A DNA stretch of 64,000 nt from Paracoccus spongiarum (GTDB taxonomy: Bacteria > Pseudomonadota > Alphaproteobacteria > Rhodobacterales > Rhodobacteraceae). The notes beneath the pieces are model-generated. The model saw only the letters and a list, made by a program, of their open reading frames with translations, was not told where the DNA came from and did no database searches. Within the stretch, counting starts at the first letter, position 1. The number at the start of each line of letters is the position of its first letter. Of this stretch, positions 25,372 through 34,988 are shown piece by piece. A program made the translations under genes and the position numbers. Where the stretch lies: assembly GCF_030732095.1 (NCBI RefSeq), contig NZ_JAVAMQ010000005.1, positions 124,001 to 188,000 of the forward strand. Direction: 5' to 3'.

Positions 25372-25440
25372 GCCGCCGCGCGGGGTTGCGCTGGCGCCGT
25401 CTTTCAAGGCACCAATGTCAAAAGCGGAAGGGTGCCCCCG

Positions 25441-26733
25441 ATGGTCGACATCGCCACGCGCGTCTATAACCACAAGTGGAAGATCGACCCGATCGTGCGG
25501 TCGCTGATCGACACCGATTTCTACAAGCTGCTGATGTGCCAGTCGGTGTTCCGCAACAGGCCGACGACCAGTGTCACCTTCAGCCTCATCAATCGCAGCA
25601 CCCGGATCCGGCTGGCCGAGCTGATCGACGAGGGCGAGTTGCGCGAGCAGCTTGACCATGCCCGCAGCCTGACGCTGGCGCGCGGCGAAAGCACCTGGCT
25701 GCGCGGCAACACCTTCTACGGCAAGCGGCAGATGTTCCGCCCCGACTTCATGGCCTTCCTCGAGGGGCTGCGGCTGCCCGCCTATCATCTGGAAAAGCAT
25801 GACGGCCAGTATCTGCTGACCTTCGAGGGGCCTTGGCCGCAGGTGATGCTGTGGGAAATCCCCGCCCTCGCGATCCTGATGGAGCTGCGCTCGCGCGCGG
25901 TGCTGAGGGACATGGGCCGGTTCGAGCTGCAGGTGCTGTATGCCCGCGCCATGACCCGGCTATGGGAAAAGATCGAGGCGCTGCGCGGCATCGGCGACCT
26001 GCGCATCGCCGATTTCGGCACGCGGCGGCGGCACAGCTTCCTGTGGCAGGACTGGGCCGTGCAGGCGATGATCGAGGGATTGGGCGAACGGTTCACCGGC
26101 ACCTCGAACTGCCTGATCGCGATGCGCCGCGACATCGAGGCGATCGGCACCAACGCGCATGAACTGCCGATGGTCTATGCCGCGCTGGCCGAGGGCGACG
26201 ACCGGCTGCGCCGGGCGCCATACGACGTGCTGGCCGACTGGCACGAGGAACATGACGGCAATCTGCGGATCATCCTGCCCGACACCTACGGCACGCCCGG
26301 CTTTCTGGAGCACGCGCCCGACTGGCTGGCCGGCTGGACCGGCATCCGCATCGACAGCGGCGATCCCGCCGAGGGCGCCGAGACGGCGATCCGCTGGTGG
26401 CAGTCGCGCGGCGAGGACCCGCGCCAGAAGCTGGTGATCTTCTCGGACGGGCTGGACGTGGACAAGATCATCGAACTGCACGGCCGCTTTCACGGCCGCG
26501 TCAAGGTCAGCTTCGGCTGGGGCACGCTGCTGACCAACGACTTTCGCGGCCTGGTGGCGGGCGACGGGCTGGCGCCCTTCAGCCTGGTCTGCAAGGCGGT
26601 CGCCGCCGATGGCCGCCCGACGGTCAAGCTGTCGGACAACCCCGCCAAGGCGACCGGCCCCGCCGACGAGATCGCCCGCTATCGCCGGGTCTTCGACGTG
26701 CAGGCACAGGTGGCGCAGCCAGTCACCGTCTGA
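25441..26733 (+). CDS. pncB: Nicotinate phosphoribosyltransferase PncB
   Basis: Converts nicotinate and PRPP to nicotinate mononucleotide, with ATP hydrolysis through a phosphohistidine. The 430-residue protein begins with [17 protein letters not shown], the family N-terminus. It has FGTRRRHSF and [10 protein letters not shown], the phosphorylated histidine region GTNAHELPM, and the C-terminal [11 protein letters not shown] and [17 protein letters not shown] lies 9 nt upstream of the ATG at 25441. A GTG three codons upstream (25432) is a less likely start. It probably forms an operon with pncA. Confidence 0.95.
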   Translation: MVDIATRVYNHKWKIDPIVRSLIDTDFYKLLMCQSVFRNRPTTSVTFSLINRSTRIRLAELIDEGELREQLDHARSLTLARGESTWLRGNTFYGKRQMFRPDFMAFLEGLRLPAYHLEKHDGQYLLTFEGPWPQVMLWEIPALAILMELRSRAVLRDMGRFELQVLYARAMTRLWEKIEALRGIGDLRIADFGTRRRHSFLWQDWAVQAMIEGLGERFTGTSNCLIAMRRDIEAIGTNAHELPMVYAALAEGDDRLRRAPYDVLADWHEEHDGNLRIILPDTYGTPGFLEHAPDWLAGWTGIRIDSGDPAEGAETAIRWWQSRGEDPRQKLVIFSDGLDVDKIIELHGRFHGRVKVSFGWGTLLTNDFRGLVAGDGLAPFSLVCKAVAADGRPTVKLSDNPAKATGPADEIARYRRVFDVQAQVAQPVTV

Positions 26734-27467
26734 CCGGGCGCTGGCCGGCCCCCCGCCTCGTCCCCCGCAACGCGCCATGCCGCGCGGTCATCAGGCGCGG
26801 CCATTTGACCGCACGAAGGGGGCAGAGCCAAAAGGTCATCCAGTGGCCGGCACCGCAGCCCCGCTTCGAATCCGGCGACCATCTGACGTTCTCGACCGGG
26901 GCCAGCCAATCCGACGGCGCGCGTCCCGCATCGGCGCGCAGGGTCGGCCTGGGCAGGCGCGCCGCTTCTGGCACGGCGCGGTGGGCCCACGGGATCACCG
27001 GAGAATCGGTCGGGCCGACGTCGAACACCTGTCTCGCCGGCCCCTCATGGCCTGCGCGCGGACCGCTGGCAGGAAGCCCTCTTGCGGTCTGGCAGAAGCG
27101 CATCCGGCAGATGGCTGCCCTTCCCCCGGACCCCGCTGCCGTCGCCCGGCTCGACAGGGAACGGCAAAAGGGGCTTTCAACCGTCGCGCGCGACGATCGC
27201 CTCGATCCTCTCGCAGGTTTCGGCATGCACCAGCGGATCGGCAACCATGACCCCCCAGACGGACCTCAACGCGATCCTGGCCAAATGGCGCCATATGGCC
27301 TTGCGTGACGGCTCTGCCGGGGCGGCCCTGCCGGTTGCATCGCTGCGCGCCGGGGTGATGTTGCCGCCGCGGTCCGGACCGTCACGTCACCGCCGCGTCG
27401 GGACGGGATCGCGCGACCGCCGCCTTTCGGTCCCCGCGACGCAGCCGCAACCCGTCACAGGCGGCTT
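26734..27467. other. 734-nt tract without a convincing gene
   Basis: Between pncB and the HEPN gene I find no reading frame that looks like a real protein. The open frames here have no family motif, and their composition is that of shadow frames. One short reverse frame near 27190-27260 (MVADPLVHAETCERI...) has protein-like composition but is only about 24 codons. The tract may be the decayed remains of a gene displaced by the neighbouring module, or a long 3' region. Confidence 0.45.
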
Positions 27468-28133
27468 TCAGTCGACGACCGGATAGAACGGTCGCCCCCA
27501 ATCCTCGTGGGGATTGTCCATCATCAGGTCCACGAAAACCGGCATCAGGAAGCCGAGGATCGCGGCGCCATCCCGGACCTGCGCCCGGTTCACCCCGCTG
27601 TTCCAGGTCGACCCGCCATGGACCAGCTGGTTGCGCAGGACGTAGAGCCGGTCGAAGACGAAGCTCAGGACGCGGACGCTGTCGCCCGTCTGGAATGCGT
27701 GGGCGAAGCCGCGTGACGAGTCCCTGAACCGGCCTCGCCAGTCCTCGAAGCCGTCGATGCCGTTGTGGTGCTGCCAGAACGGATGGAAGACATAGCGGTT
27801 TTCCATCAACATCCGCACCGGGCCGGAAAAGCGGCGCCACAGAGCGTTGTAGATGCGGCGATCCGTGTCGCGCGCCACCAGCCTGCGGAAATAATCCACG
27901 AAGGCCGCGCGTTCGCCCGGCGCCACCGACTGGAATTCCCGCTCGTCGGCGTAGGCGGCATTGAACGCGATCCACAGGAAGATGAAGCGGGCGTCATCAT
28001 CGTCACCGCACGTCTCGGCGCGTCCGATCCAGCTGATGGCGCGATGCGCGCGCAGGCCCATGGTTTCGGGGAAGTCGCCGCGAATGGCGCGCTGTTTGGC
28101 TTTCAGCGCCGCGTGATCAAGAGCATCCGTCAT
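27468..28133 (-). CDS. HEPN-domain protein (Apea-like), putative RNase
   Basis: Protein of 221 residues, predicted all-helical and soluble. Residues about 29-60 (RAISWIGRAE...ARFIFLWIAFNAAYA) resemble the first helices of Apea-type HEPN proteins. Residues 167-172 are RNQLVH, matching the HEPN ribonuclease motif R-x4-H, followed by GGSTWNSG. HEPN proteins with this motif act as RNases in toxin-antitoxin, abortive-infection and CRISPR-associated systems, but some act elsewhere. The upstream gene is a WYL-domain regulator only 24 nt away, so the two form one unit. GGAAGGGA lies about 6 nt before the ATG. Function in this organism is not known. Confidence 0.68.
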   Translation of the reverse strand: MTDALDHAALKAKQRAIRGDFPETMGLRAHRAISWIGRAETCGDDDDARFIFLWIAFNAAYADEREFQSVAPGERAAFVDYFRRLVARDTDRRIYNALWRRFSGPVRMLMENRYVFHPFWQHHNGIDGFEDWRGRFRDSSRGFAHAFQTGDSVRVLSFVFDRLYVLRNQLVHGGSTWNSGVNRAQVRDGAAILGFLMPVFVDLMMDNPHEDWGRPFYPVVD

Positions 28134-28157
28134 TCACCGTCCCTTCCGAAGATCGCA

Positions 28158-29141
28158 TCACGGCAAGGCCTCGAAATCCGGCCTTCGGTATCCTTCGACC
28201 AGGGCCCGCAGCCCCTCAGGCGCGATCACCTCGACCGTGTCGCCCCACTGATAGAGATGCCACGCCATCTCGAGCCATCCGGCCGCTGTGAACCGGACGA
28301 CCAGGCTGCCGTCATCCTGTGGCTGCAGCACCTGCGTGGGGTGAAAGCGGAATTCGGCGGCACGCGCGGCGGCCTCGGGCGCGAATTGCCAGATCACCTC
28401 ACCATATTGCGCCGGGTCCTGGTATACGCCGAAGGCCCTGGCGGCATGGTTCTCCAGCGTGAATCCCGGTGCGAAGGCGAAGCTTTCGTTCAGCACGTCC
28501 GCGGCATGGATCCGGTCCATGCGGAAGTTCAGGATCATGTCACTGCGCGCTGGCTGCCGCGCCACCAGGTAGCTGCGGTGGCCCAGCAACAGGCCGTGCG
28601 GTTCGATCACACGCGGCGCGGCATCCGATGATCCGTAGGTGACGCGCAGCCGGAACGGGCCGCGCAGCGCCTCGATCACGGCATCCGTCACGTCGGGACG
28701 CAGGGCGACGCTGGGGCCGGGGCGCATGACCTGGCCCAGACCGGCCAATACCGCCTCGGCATCGGCCTCGGACTTCGTCGCGTCACGCGGCGTCAGCCGC
28801 GCCAGCAGCCCGTCACGCAGGTCTTCGAGCGCGCGAGCATGGCGCAGTCGCGCCTGGTCGCGGGCGGTGCGGGCTGCGATTTCCAGCGCCTCGATGGTGG
28901 TTTCCTGTCGCGGCTGCAGCCGCTCGGGCGGGGGCGCATCCAGCCGCCAGTACCGACGGCGATCCTCGGCGTCCATGGTGGTGACGTTGGCGAAGGCGGC
29001 GTCCAGCGCCTCGGTCATCCGCTGCGCCGTCCGGTGCGACACGCCGAACTCGACGCAGATGTCCTCAAGGCTGACGCCGCCACGCCGCGAGGCGGCCATC
29101 TGGGCGAGGCGAAGCAGATCCCGGGCCTTGGCGAAAGACAT
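28158..29141 (-). CDS. WYL-domain transcriptional regulator (YafY-like)
   Basis: Protein of 327 residues. Residues about 5-60 form a winged HTH (LEDICVEFGVSHRTAQRMTE). Residues about 150-240 form a WYL domain, with RLRVTYGSSDAAPRVIEPHG and LLLGHRSYLVARQ, where SYL stands at the WYL position. A WCX-like C-terminal region follows. WYL regulators bind ligands, probably nucleic acid pieces in some cases, and often control defence loci. Here it is the first gene of a two-gene unit with the HEPN protein, which it probably controls together with itself. The upstream 234-nt gap contains its promoter region. Confidence 0.85.
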   Translation of the reverse strand: MSFAKARDLLRLAQMAASRRGGVSLEDICVEFGVSHRTAQRMTEALDAAFANVTTMDAEDRRRYWRLDAPPPERLQPRQETTIEALEIAARTARDQARLRHARALEDLRDGLLARLTPRDATKSEADAEAVLAGLGQVMRPGPSVALRPDVTDAVIEALRGPFRLRVTYGSSDAAPRVIEPHGLLLGHRSYLVARQPARSDMILNFRMDRIHAADVLNESFAFAPGFTLENHAARAFGVYQDPAQYGEVIWQFAPEAAARAAEFRFHPTQVLQPQDDGSLVVRFTAAGWLEMAWHLYQWGDTVEVIAPEGLRALVEGYRRPDFEALP

Positions 29142-29375
29142 CTGCCCCCTACGCCAGAAATTGACACCATCATAGGCTATTTACCGAGACGCGGCCTGTC
29201 GAGGCGATTCCCTCGGGAGTCACGTGTCAAAGGTATCAAATGGTTAACGAGGCACCTCGGCGGCCGCATCCTGATGGCCGCCGCGCAGCGGATGCGCGTG
29301 CCGAGGATGGGCGCCGGAAGGACGAGCAGGGCGCGGCCACGGCATGTCGTCCCGGCCGATCGCCGGTCGCGAAGC

Positions 29376-30290
29376 CTAGCCGTGATCGATGGCCGCCTGA
29401 AGGTTGAAGACCCGTTCGGGCTGGACCGTGCCGCCCTGATAGCGGCCGATGCAGACGGGGCCCCTGGCATCGGCCACCCAGACCAGCTCTCCCCATTCGG
29501 CGCTGCCGGTGACCTCGCCGGGGTTGCCGTTGCGGATCCGGCGCGCGCCCTCGGGGGTTGCGCGCAGCATCGACATGTCCTGCAAGGCGACCTCCAGAGG
29601 TAGAAGCCGGGCCTGAAGCCAGTCCTGCGCCTCGCGGTCGATGCGGTCGAAAGCAACGCCGTCGTCGGCATCGAAGGGGCCGGACCAGCTGCGGCGCAGA
29701 TGCGCGACATGGCCAAGGCAGCCCAGCTGGCGGCCCAGGTCGCGCGCGATCGCACGCACATAGCCGCCCTTGCCGCAGACCATCTCGAACCGGGCGCTGT
29801 CGGCATCGGCGTCCAGCAGGGTCAGGCTTTCGACCCACAGGGGCCGGGCCGCCAGCTCGGGGGTCTCGCCCTCGCGGGCCAGATCGTAGGCGCGGTCGCC
29901 CTCGACCTTGACGGCGGAATAGGCGGGCGGCACCTGCATGATCTCGCCGGTGAAACCGGGCAGCGCGACCAGCACCTGATCGCGTGTCGGGCGCGCATCG
30001 GACCGGCGCAGCACCTCGCCCGAGGCATCGTCGGTTGTCGTCTCGGCGCCCCAGGTCACCGTGAAGTCATAGCATTTCAGAGCATCGGTAATGCTGGAAA
30101 CGGTCTTGGTCGCCTCGCCAAGCGCCACGGCCAGCACACCCGTCGCGTCCGGGTCCAGCGTTCCGGCATGTCCCGCCTTCCTGGCATCCAGCGCCCAGCG
30201 GACCTTGGCCACCACCGCGGTCGAGGTGATGCCCGCGGGCTTGTCCACGACCAGCCAGCCGGAAATGTCACGGCCCTTCTTGCGTCCCAT
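29376..30290 (-). CDS. truB: tRNA pseudouridine(55) synthase TruB
   Basis: Isomerises U55 in the T-loop of tRNAs. The 304-residue protein starts [20 protein letters not shown]. The catalytic aspartate is Asp46 in [13 protein letters not shown]. Other family blocks are [28 protein letters not shown] and [12 protein letters not shown]. The ATG at 30290 was chosen because the family N-terminus begins there; longer frames upstream enter the neighbouring gene. rbfA lies two genes upstream, a common grouping of translation genes. Confidence 0.95.
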   Translation of the reverse strand: MGRKKGRDISGWLVVDKPAGITSTAVVAKVRWALDARKAGHAGTLDPDATGVLAVALGEATKTVSSITDALKCYDFTVTWGAETTTDDASGEVLRRSDARPTRDQVLVALPGFTGEIMQVPPAYSAVKVEGDRAYDLAREGETPELAARPLWVESLTLLDADADSARFEMVCGKGGYVRAIARDLGRQLGCLGHVAHLRRSWSGPFDADDGVAFDRIDREAQDWLQARLLPLEVALQDMSMLRATPEGARRIRNGNPGEVTGSAEWGELVWVADARGPVCIGRYQGGTVQPERVFNLQAAIDHG

Positions 30291-30355
30291 CGCGGTCCCC
30301 TGCACATCGAAGCGGGCGGGATACCCCCCGCCGCCATGCGGGTCAACCGCAAGGT

Positions 30356-31114
30356 TCAGCCGGTGCCGCCGACCAGCCCGATGATCGGGCCGAGGCTGCG
30401 GCCGAAATCGGCGCGGTTGACGCCCGGCGCGTAAAGCCGGCTGATCGAGCCGTCGAAATACAGCGCATCGCGGACGCCCAGCCCGTCGCGGAACAGCCGC
30501 CCGAATTCGTGAAACGTCACCGGCCGGTCCGAGATCGCGAACCAGGCGGTCTCGCCATCCGGCGACACGCCGACGCCGTTGCGGATATGGCGGCTGTCGG
30601 AATCGACCAGAAACCGCGGATGCAGGGCGCCGTCGATGACCAGCATCGGGCCCGATTGGGTGGCCAGCCGGCAATCGGGCCGCGCCTCGGCAAAGGCGCG
30701 GCTTTCGATTACCTGAAAGGCTCGCGCGCCGCCGGTGCAGAACACCCCGTTCGGCAGCATCCCGAAATTGTCGTTGCTGGCGCCGGTGACGATCGGCGAC
30801 CGCTCCTGCCCGTCGACGACCAGCAGCCCGACCGGGCGGTAATCGGGGTGGAACATCCCGGCATTCATTGCGAATTCAAGGCTTTCGCTCTGATCCAGCG
30901 CCTTGCGGACATTGTTGAAGTTCAGCAGCGGCCGGCCATCGGCGCCGTCCTGCCACAGCCGCAGTGCGGGTTCGCGCGCGGCCTCGACCTGGCAGACGAC
31001 ATAGCCCTGGCCATCGTGATCCATGCGCGAACAGCTTTCCGATGCGGCCGGAAGGGCCAGCGCGACCAGCATTCCCGCCGCAAGGCCGAAGCGGCGCTGC
31101 AACTCAGTCAGCAT
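30356..31114 (-). CDS. Phosphodiester glycosidase-like (NAGPA/DUF2233) exported protein
   Basis: Protein of 252 residues from the ATG at 31114 with a signal-peptide-like start ([18 protein letters not shown]). The mature part matches the phosphodiester glycosidase (NAGPA-type) family: [41 protein letters not shown] and [12 protein letters not shown]. It probably acts in the periplasm on a glycan phosphodiester, but the substrate is unknown. The start overlaps the rbfA end by 11 nt; a longer in-frame start at 31144 is possible but would spoil the signal peptide. Confidence 0.78.
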   Translation of the reverse strand: MLTELQRRFGLAAGMLVALALPAASESCSRMDHDGQGYVVCQVEAAREPALRLWQDGADGRPLLNFNNVRKALDQSESLEFAMNAGMFHPDYRPVGLLVVDGQERSPIVTGASNDNFGMLPNGVFCTGGARAFQVIESRAFAEARPDCRLATQSGPMLVIDGALHPRFLVDSDSRHIRNGVGVSPDGETAWFAISDRPVTFHEFGRLFRDGLGVRDALYFDGSISRLYAPGVNRADFGRSLGPIIGLVGGTG

Positions 31115-31526
31115 CGCCGTCCTCGGCCCCGGGCGCCTCGACATCGCGGCGCACCCGTTCGTCGGCGAACAGGCGGCGGGTGTCGTCCAGGCGGTCGAAG
31201 GTCTCGTCCAGCTGAAAGCGAAGCTGCGGCGCGTATTTCAGCGTCATCGCCTTGGCGACGAGATGGCGCAGTTCCGGCGCGTTGCGGCGCAGCGCGACCA
31301 GCGCATCCTGCGCGTCGTGCCCGCCCAGCGGCAGCACGAAGGCGGTCGCGATCTTCAGGTCGGGCGAGGTCCGCACCTCGCCCACGGTGATCGAATGCCG
31401 GTTCAGGTCCGGGTCGTGGATGTCGCCGCGCAGCAGCACGTCCGACAGCGTGCGGCGGATCAGCTCACCCACCCGCAGCTGGCGCTGCGACGGGCCTTGT
31501 CCATGGGAAAAGCGGTTCTGTGCCAT
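31104..31526 (-). CDS. rbfA: 30S ribosome-binding factor RbfA
   Basis: Small KH-fold protein that helps late maturation of the 30S subunit and the 16S rRNA 5' region. The 140-residue protein shows [17 protein letters not shown] at the N-terminus and [38 protein letters not shown] and DDTRRLF farther on. The acidic C-terminal tail ([11 protein letters not shown]) is typical of alphaproteobacterial forms. It is divergent from dapB across 96 nt. Confidence 0.94.
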   Translation of the reverse strand: MAQNRFSHGQGPSQRQLRVGELIRRTLSDVLLRGDIHDPDLNRHSITVGEVRTSPDLKIATAFVLPLGGHDAQDALVALRRNAPELRHLVAKAMTLKYAPQLRFQLDETFDRLDDTRRLFADERVRRDVEAPGAEDGDAD

Positions 31527-31622
31527 GGCCTCCGATGTAGGGACTCGCGGGGCTGGCCGCAACGGGATATGAGGCGGCAGGCGCAGGCAGGCGCAGGCAC
31601 GGGCAGCGGAAGGGCAAGGGCG

Positions 31623-32459
31623 ATGAGCGATTTCGAACAGGCGGCATCGGGCGCGCTGCCCGGCATCGTGGTGACCGGCGCCTCGGGGCGGATGGGCCAG
31701 ATGCTGACCCGGCTGATCCTCGACAGCCGCGAGGCGCGGCTGGTCGGCGCGCTGGAGAGGACCGGCCATGGCTGGATCGGCCGCGACTTGGGCGAGGCGA
31801 TGGGCGGCCAGCCCTGCGGCGTCATCGTCAGCGACGACGCGGTGTCGATGATCGCCCGCGCCCAGGCGGTCATCGACTTCACCGCGCCGGCGGCAACCGT
31901 GGCCTTTGCCGAACTGACCGCGCAGGCCCGCGCGGTGCATGTGATCGGCACCACCGGGCTGGACGCGGGCGATCTGGCCCGGCTGGCGGCGGCGGCGCGC
32001 CATGCCCCGATCATCCGCGCCGGCAACATGAGCCTTGGGGTCAACCTGCTGGTCGGGCTGACGCGCAAGGTCGCGGCGGCGCTTGGCGAAGAATGGGACA
32101 TCGAGGTGGTCGAGGCCCATCACCGCATGAAGGTCGATGCGCCCTCGGGCACGGCGCTGATGCTGGGCGAGGCAGCCGCCGAGGGCCGCGGCGCGGCGCT
32201 GGCCGACCTGCGGACCCCGGCCCGCGAAGGCATCACCGGCGCCCGGCAGCCCGGCAGCATCGGCTTTTCGGCCATTCGCGGCGGCGATGTGGTGGGCGAG
32301 CATGACGTGATCTTCGCCGGTCAGGGCGAACGGATCGTGCTGCGCCACCTTGCCACCGACCGCGCCATCTTCGCGCGCGGCGCGCTGCGGGCGGCACTGT
32401 GGGGGCAGGACAAGGGGCCGGGCGAATACGACATGGCGGATGTTCTGGGGATCGGCTGA
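31623..32459 (+). CDS. dapB: 4-hydroxy-tetrahydrodipicolinate reductase DapB
   Basis: NAD(P)H-dependent step in lysine and meso-diaminopimelate synthesis. The 278-residue protein has the dinucleotide loop [24 protein letters not shown] and [10 protein letters not shown]. The catalytic region [16 protein letters not shown] holds the His-His and Lys. The ATG at 31623 follows GGAAGGGCAAGG. The preceding 40 nt contain a short tandem GGCGCAGGCA repeat. The gene is followed without a gap by a HIT-family gene. Confidence 0.95.
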   Translation: MSDFEQAASGALPGIVVTGASGRMGQMLTRLILDSREARLVGALERTGHGWIGRDLGEAMGGQPCGVIVSDDAVSMIARAQAVIDFTAPAATVAFAELTAQARAVHVIGTTGLDAGDLARLAAAARHAPIIRAGNMSLGVNLLVGLTRKVAAALGEEWDIEVVEAHHRMKVDAPSGTALMLGEAAAEGRGAALADLRTPAREGITGARQPGSIGFSAIRGGDVVGEHDVIFAGQGERIVLRHLATDRAIFARGALRAALWGQDKGPGEYDMADVLGIG

Positions 32460-32460
32460 G

Positions 32461-32940
32461 ATGGCCCCCACCGACTGCCTGTTCTGCCGGATCGCGGCGG
32501 GCGACCTGCCGGCGCACCGCATCCACGAGGACGACCGCATCTGCGCCTTCCTGGACCTGCACCCGATCCGCCAAGGCCATGCCCTCGTGATCCCCCGCGA
32601 TCATCACGTCTGGTTCGAGGATCTGCCCGTCGATCTGGCCACCCGCATCACCACCTGCGCGCAGGCGATCGCCCGCGCGATGAAGCGGCTTCAGGGCGTG
32701 CCGCGCGTGGCGATGTTCTACACCGGCATCCATGTCGCCCATGCCCATGCCCATGTCGTGCCGATGCATCACATCCACGACGTGACCTCGCAGGCCTATC
32801 TGGCCGATGGCCCCGAGGGCTTCTCGGCCCCGCCCAGCCCCTCTGCCGACCGGATGGCACAGGTCGCCCGTGACCTGCGCGCGGCGCTTCAGGGCGCGAT
32901 CGAGCAGCATCCCGACAGCAGCCGGGGCGTGCCGTCCTGA
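32461..32940 (+). CDS. HIT-family nucleotide-binding protein
   Basis: Histidine-triad hydrolase of 159 residues, likely acting on nucleoside phosphoramidates or dinucleotides. It begins [18 protein letters not shown] and ends the core with the triad [11 protein letters not shown], in which the middle histidine is the nucleophile. It starts one base after the dapB stop, so it is in the same operon. Its last 52 nt overlap the 3' end of the SH3 gene on the other strand. The exact substrate cannot be read from sequence. Confidence 0.9.
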   Translation: MAPTDCLFCRIAAGDLPAHRIHEDDRICAFLDLHPIRQGHALVIPRDHHVWFEDLPVDLATRITTCAQAIARAMKRLQGVPRVAMFYTGIHVAHAHAHVVPMHHIHDVTSQAYLADGPEGFSAPPSPSADRMAQVARDLRAALQGAIEQHPDSSRGVPS

Positions 32941-33485
32941 AGGACCAGCGTGGCGCGCAGGCCGAACAGCCGGTCGGACATGCCGTCCGAACACAGTTGC
33001 GGAACCGCGACCAGCGTGAGGTCGCGGCCCAGAACCGCGCGCATCGGATCGCGAAAGATGCCGCTGCCCAGCACCGCCTGGCGCGGGCGCGCGTCATCGG
33101 GATTGTCGGGACTGCGCAGCACCAGGCTGTCGCCCTCGGCCTGCAGGTCCCAGAACGGCTCGGTGCCGAAACAGCTGAAGCCCTGCGGCAACGCGCCCTC
33201 CTGCCATGTGTCGCTGCGAGGGGACAGAAAGCGCATCGAGGCCCAGCTCGAGCCTTCGCCGGTATTCACCCGCGCCCAGCCGTCGCGTTCCTCGACCACC
33301 TCGATCCGGGCGGCATCGGCGGCCAGCGAGCCGATCACCGGGGACCCGGCGTGCGGCTCGCTCCGGATGTTCAGCACGTCGTCGGACGCGACATCGGTCA
33401 CGTCGAACAGCGTCGGCAGGATGTATTCCTGCGTGGCCGCCGCCGGGCCGGCCAGCAGCAGGACCGCAATCATCGCACGCAGCAT
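32889..33485 (-). CDS. Exported SH3-domain protein (COG3650-like C-terminus)
   Basis: Protein of 198 residues with a cleavable-looking signal peptide (MLRAMIAVLLLAGPAAATQ). Residues about 25-85 form a bacterial SH3b domain (VTDVASDDVLNIRSEPHAGS...GWARVNTGEGSSWAS). The C-terminal half begins SCFGTEPFWDLQ, a motif of a family of periplasmic proteins of unknown role. It probably binds a cell-wall component. It converges on the HIT gene with a 52-nt overlap, which is unusual in this window. It is divergent from the tsaE fusion gene across 90 nt. Confidence 0.75.
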   Translation of the reverse strand: MLRAMIAVLLLAGPAAATQEYILPTLFDVTDVASDDVLNIRSEPHAGSPVIGSLAADAARIEVVEERDGWARVNTGEGSSWASMRFLSPRSDTWQEGALPQGFSCFGTEPFWDLQAEGDSLVLRSPDNPDDARPRQAVLGSGIFRDPMRAVLGRDLTLVAVPQLCSDGMSDRLFGLRATLVLQDGTPRLLSGCCSIAP

Positions 33486-33575
33486 CGTGACCCTCTCCGA
33501 TTGTTCCGGCCCAGTCTAGCGCAAGTCGCGCCGCAGGTCATTTGCACCCGCCGCGCCAATCGGTAGAAGCGGGGC

Positions 33576-34988
33576 ATGACCACAGCCCGCATCACCGCCG
33601 ACGAGGACATGACCGCCGCCCTGGCGCGGATGCTGGCGGCCACGGCGCGGCCGGGTCAGGCGTTCCTGCTGGATGGCCCGGTCGGCGCCGGCAAGACGCA
33701 TTTCGCCCGTGCCTTCATCCGCGCCCGACAGGGCGAGGCGGCCGAGGACGTGCCCAGCCCCACCTTTACCCTTGTCCAGACCTATGACGACCCGATGGGC
33801 ACCGAGATCTGGCACGCCGACCTGTATCGCCTGTCCGACCAGGGCGAACTGGACGAGTTGGGCCTTGAAGAGGCACTGGACGGCGCCATCTGCCTGATCG
33901 AATGGCCCGACCGGATGGCGGCCCTGCCCCGCGAGGCGCTGACCATCGCCCTTGCCCCGCTGGACGATCCGGCGCTGCGCGAGATCACCCTTGTCGGTGC
34001 AGGGGTCGAACGCGCGGCCGCCCGCGCGGCCTTCGTGGCCGGTGCTGGATGGGGCGATGCGCGGGTGCTGCCGCTGGCGGGGGACGCCTCGGCCCGGCGC
34101 TATTTCCGGCTGACCGGCGCCGAAGGCAGCGCGGTGCTGATGGACGATCCCTCGGGCGATTGCGCGCGGTTCGTCCAGATGACGCGATGGCTTCGCGGCC
34201 ATGGCTTCGGCGCCCCCGACCTGCTGGCCGAGGATCAGGGCGCCGGCTTCCTGCTGGTGCAGGATCTGGGCGACGATCTGGTGGCGCGGGTGCTGGCGGC
34301 GCGGCCCCGGCTTGGCCCCGCGATCTACGCCCGGATCACCGATTTTCTGGTCGAACTGCACCGCCAGCCGCTGCCGGGCTTCGTCGCCCCGCTGGACGGG
34401 CCGGCCCTGGCCGATCAGGTCGGGCTGTTCGCCGACTGGTATCCGCAAGCTGCCGGGATTCCCGCCGACGAAGCCATGGCCATCGCACCCGCCATCGCCG
34501 CGCTGCATGCCGATCTGGCAGCCGACGCGGCGCCGGTCCTCAGCCTGCGCGACTTTCACGCCGAGAACCTGGTCTGGCGCGGCGACGCCCCGCTGGGCCT
34601 GATCGACTATCAGGACGCGGTCGCCTGCCACCCGGCCTATGATCTGGTGTCGGCGCTGCAAGACGCGCGCCGCGATGTCGCCCCCGGCATCGAGGCCGAC
34701 TGCATCGCCCGCTATCTGGCGGCGACCGGGCTGGACGCGGCGCGGTTTCGTGCCGCCTATGCGCTGCTGGGCGCACAGCGCAACCTGCGCATCATCGGCA
34801 TCTTCGCGCGGCTCTGCCTGCGCGACGGCAAACCCCGCTATCTGGATTTCATGCCCCGCGTCTGGGCGCATCTGATGCGCGACCTGTCGCATCCCGCGCT
34901 GGCGCCGCTGGCGCGGATCGTGGCCGGCCTTCCCGCCCCCGATGCCGCCATGCTGGAAAGGATCCGCAGCCGATGCGCCCGCCCCTGA
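33576..34988 (+). CDS. tsaE: TsaE-AmgK fusion: tRNA t6A ATPase plus anomeric N-acetyl sugar kinase
   Basis: Fused 470-residue protein. Residues about 1-150 are TsaE, the ATPase needed with TsaBCD for t6A37 in tRNA, with Walker A GPVGAGKT (34-41), SPTFTLVQTY, HADLYRL and LIEWPDR. Residues about 155-470 are an aminoglycoside-phosphotransferase-fold kinase like AmgK, with the catalytic loop LRDFHAENLVW near residue 325 and LIDYQDAV. AmgK phosphorylates free MurNAc or GlcNAc at C1 for peptidoglycan recycling. The next gene is MurU, which uses that product, so the kinase identity is well supported. The downstream gene overlaps by 16 nt. Confidence 0.88.
   Translation: MTTARITADEDMTAALARMLAATARPGQAFLLDGPVGAGKTHFARAFIRARQGEAAEDVPSPTFTLVQTYDDPMGTEIWHADLYRLSDQGELDELGLEEALDGAICLIEWPDRMAALPREALTIALAPLDDPALREITLVGAGVERAAARAAFVAGAGWGDARVLPLAGDASARRYFRLTGAEGSAVLMDDPSGDCARFVQMTRWLRGHGFGAPDLLAEDQGAGFLLVQDLGDDLVARVLAARPRLGPAIYARITDFLVELHRQPLPGFVAPLDGPALADQVGLFADWYPQAAGIPADEAMAIAPAIAALHADLAADAAPVLSLRDFHAENLVWRGDAPLGLIDYQDAVACHPAYDLVSALQDARRDVAPGIEADCIARYLAATGLDAARFRAAYALLGAQRNLRIIGIFARLCLRDGKPRYLDFMPRVWAHLMRDLSHPALAPLARIVAGLPAPDAAMLERIRSRCARP

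Noticed and set aside
26864..26873. TTCGAAT stretch resembling a tRNA T-loop
   Set aside because: The flanking bases cannot form a T-stem, and no acceptor, D or anticodon arm is found nearby.
31570..31612. Short tandem GGCGCAGGCA repeats before dapB, as a possible CRISPR or VNTR
   Set aside because: Only about two degenerate units without spacers; explained by simple GC-rich sequence.
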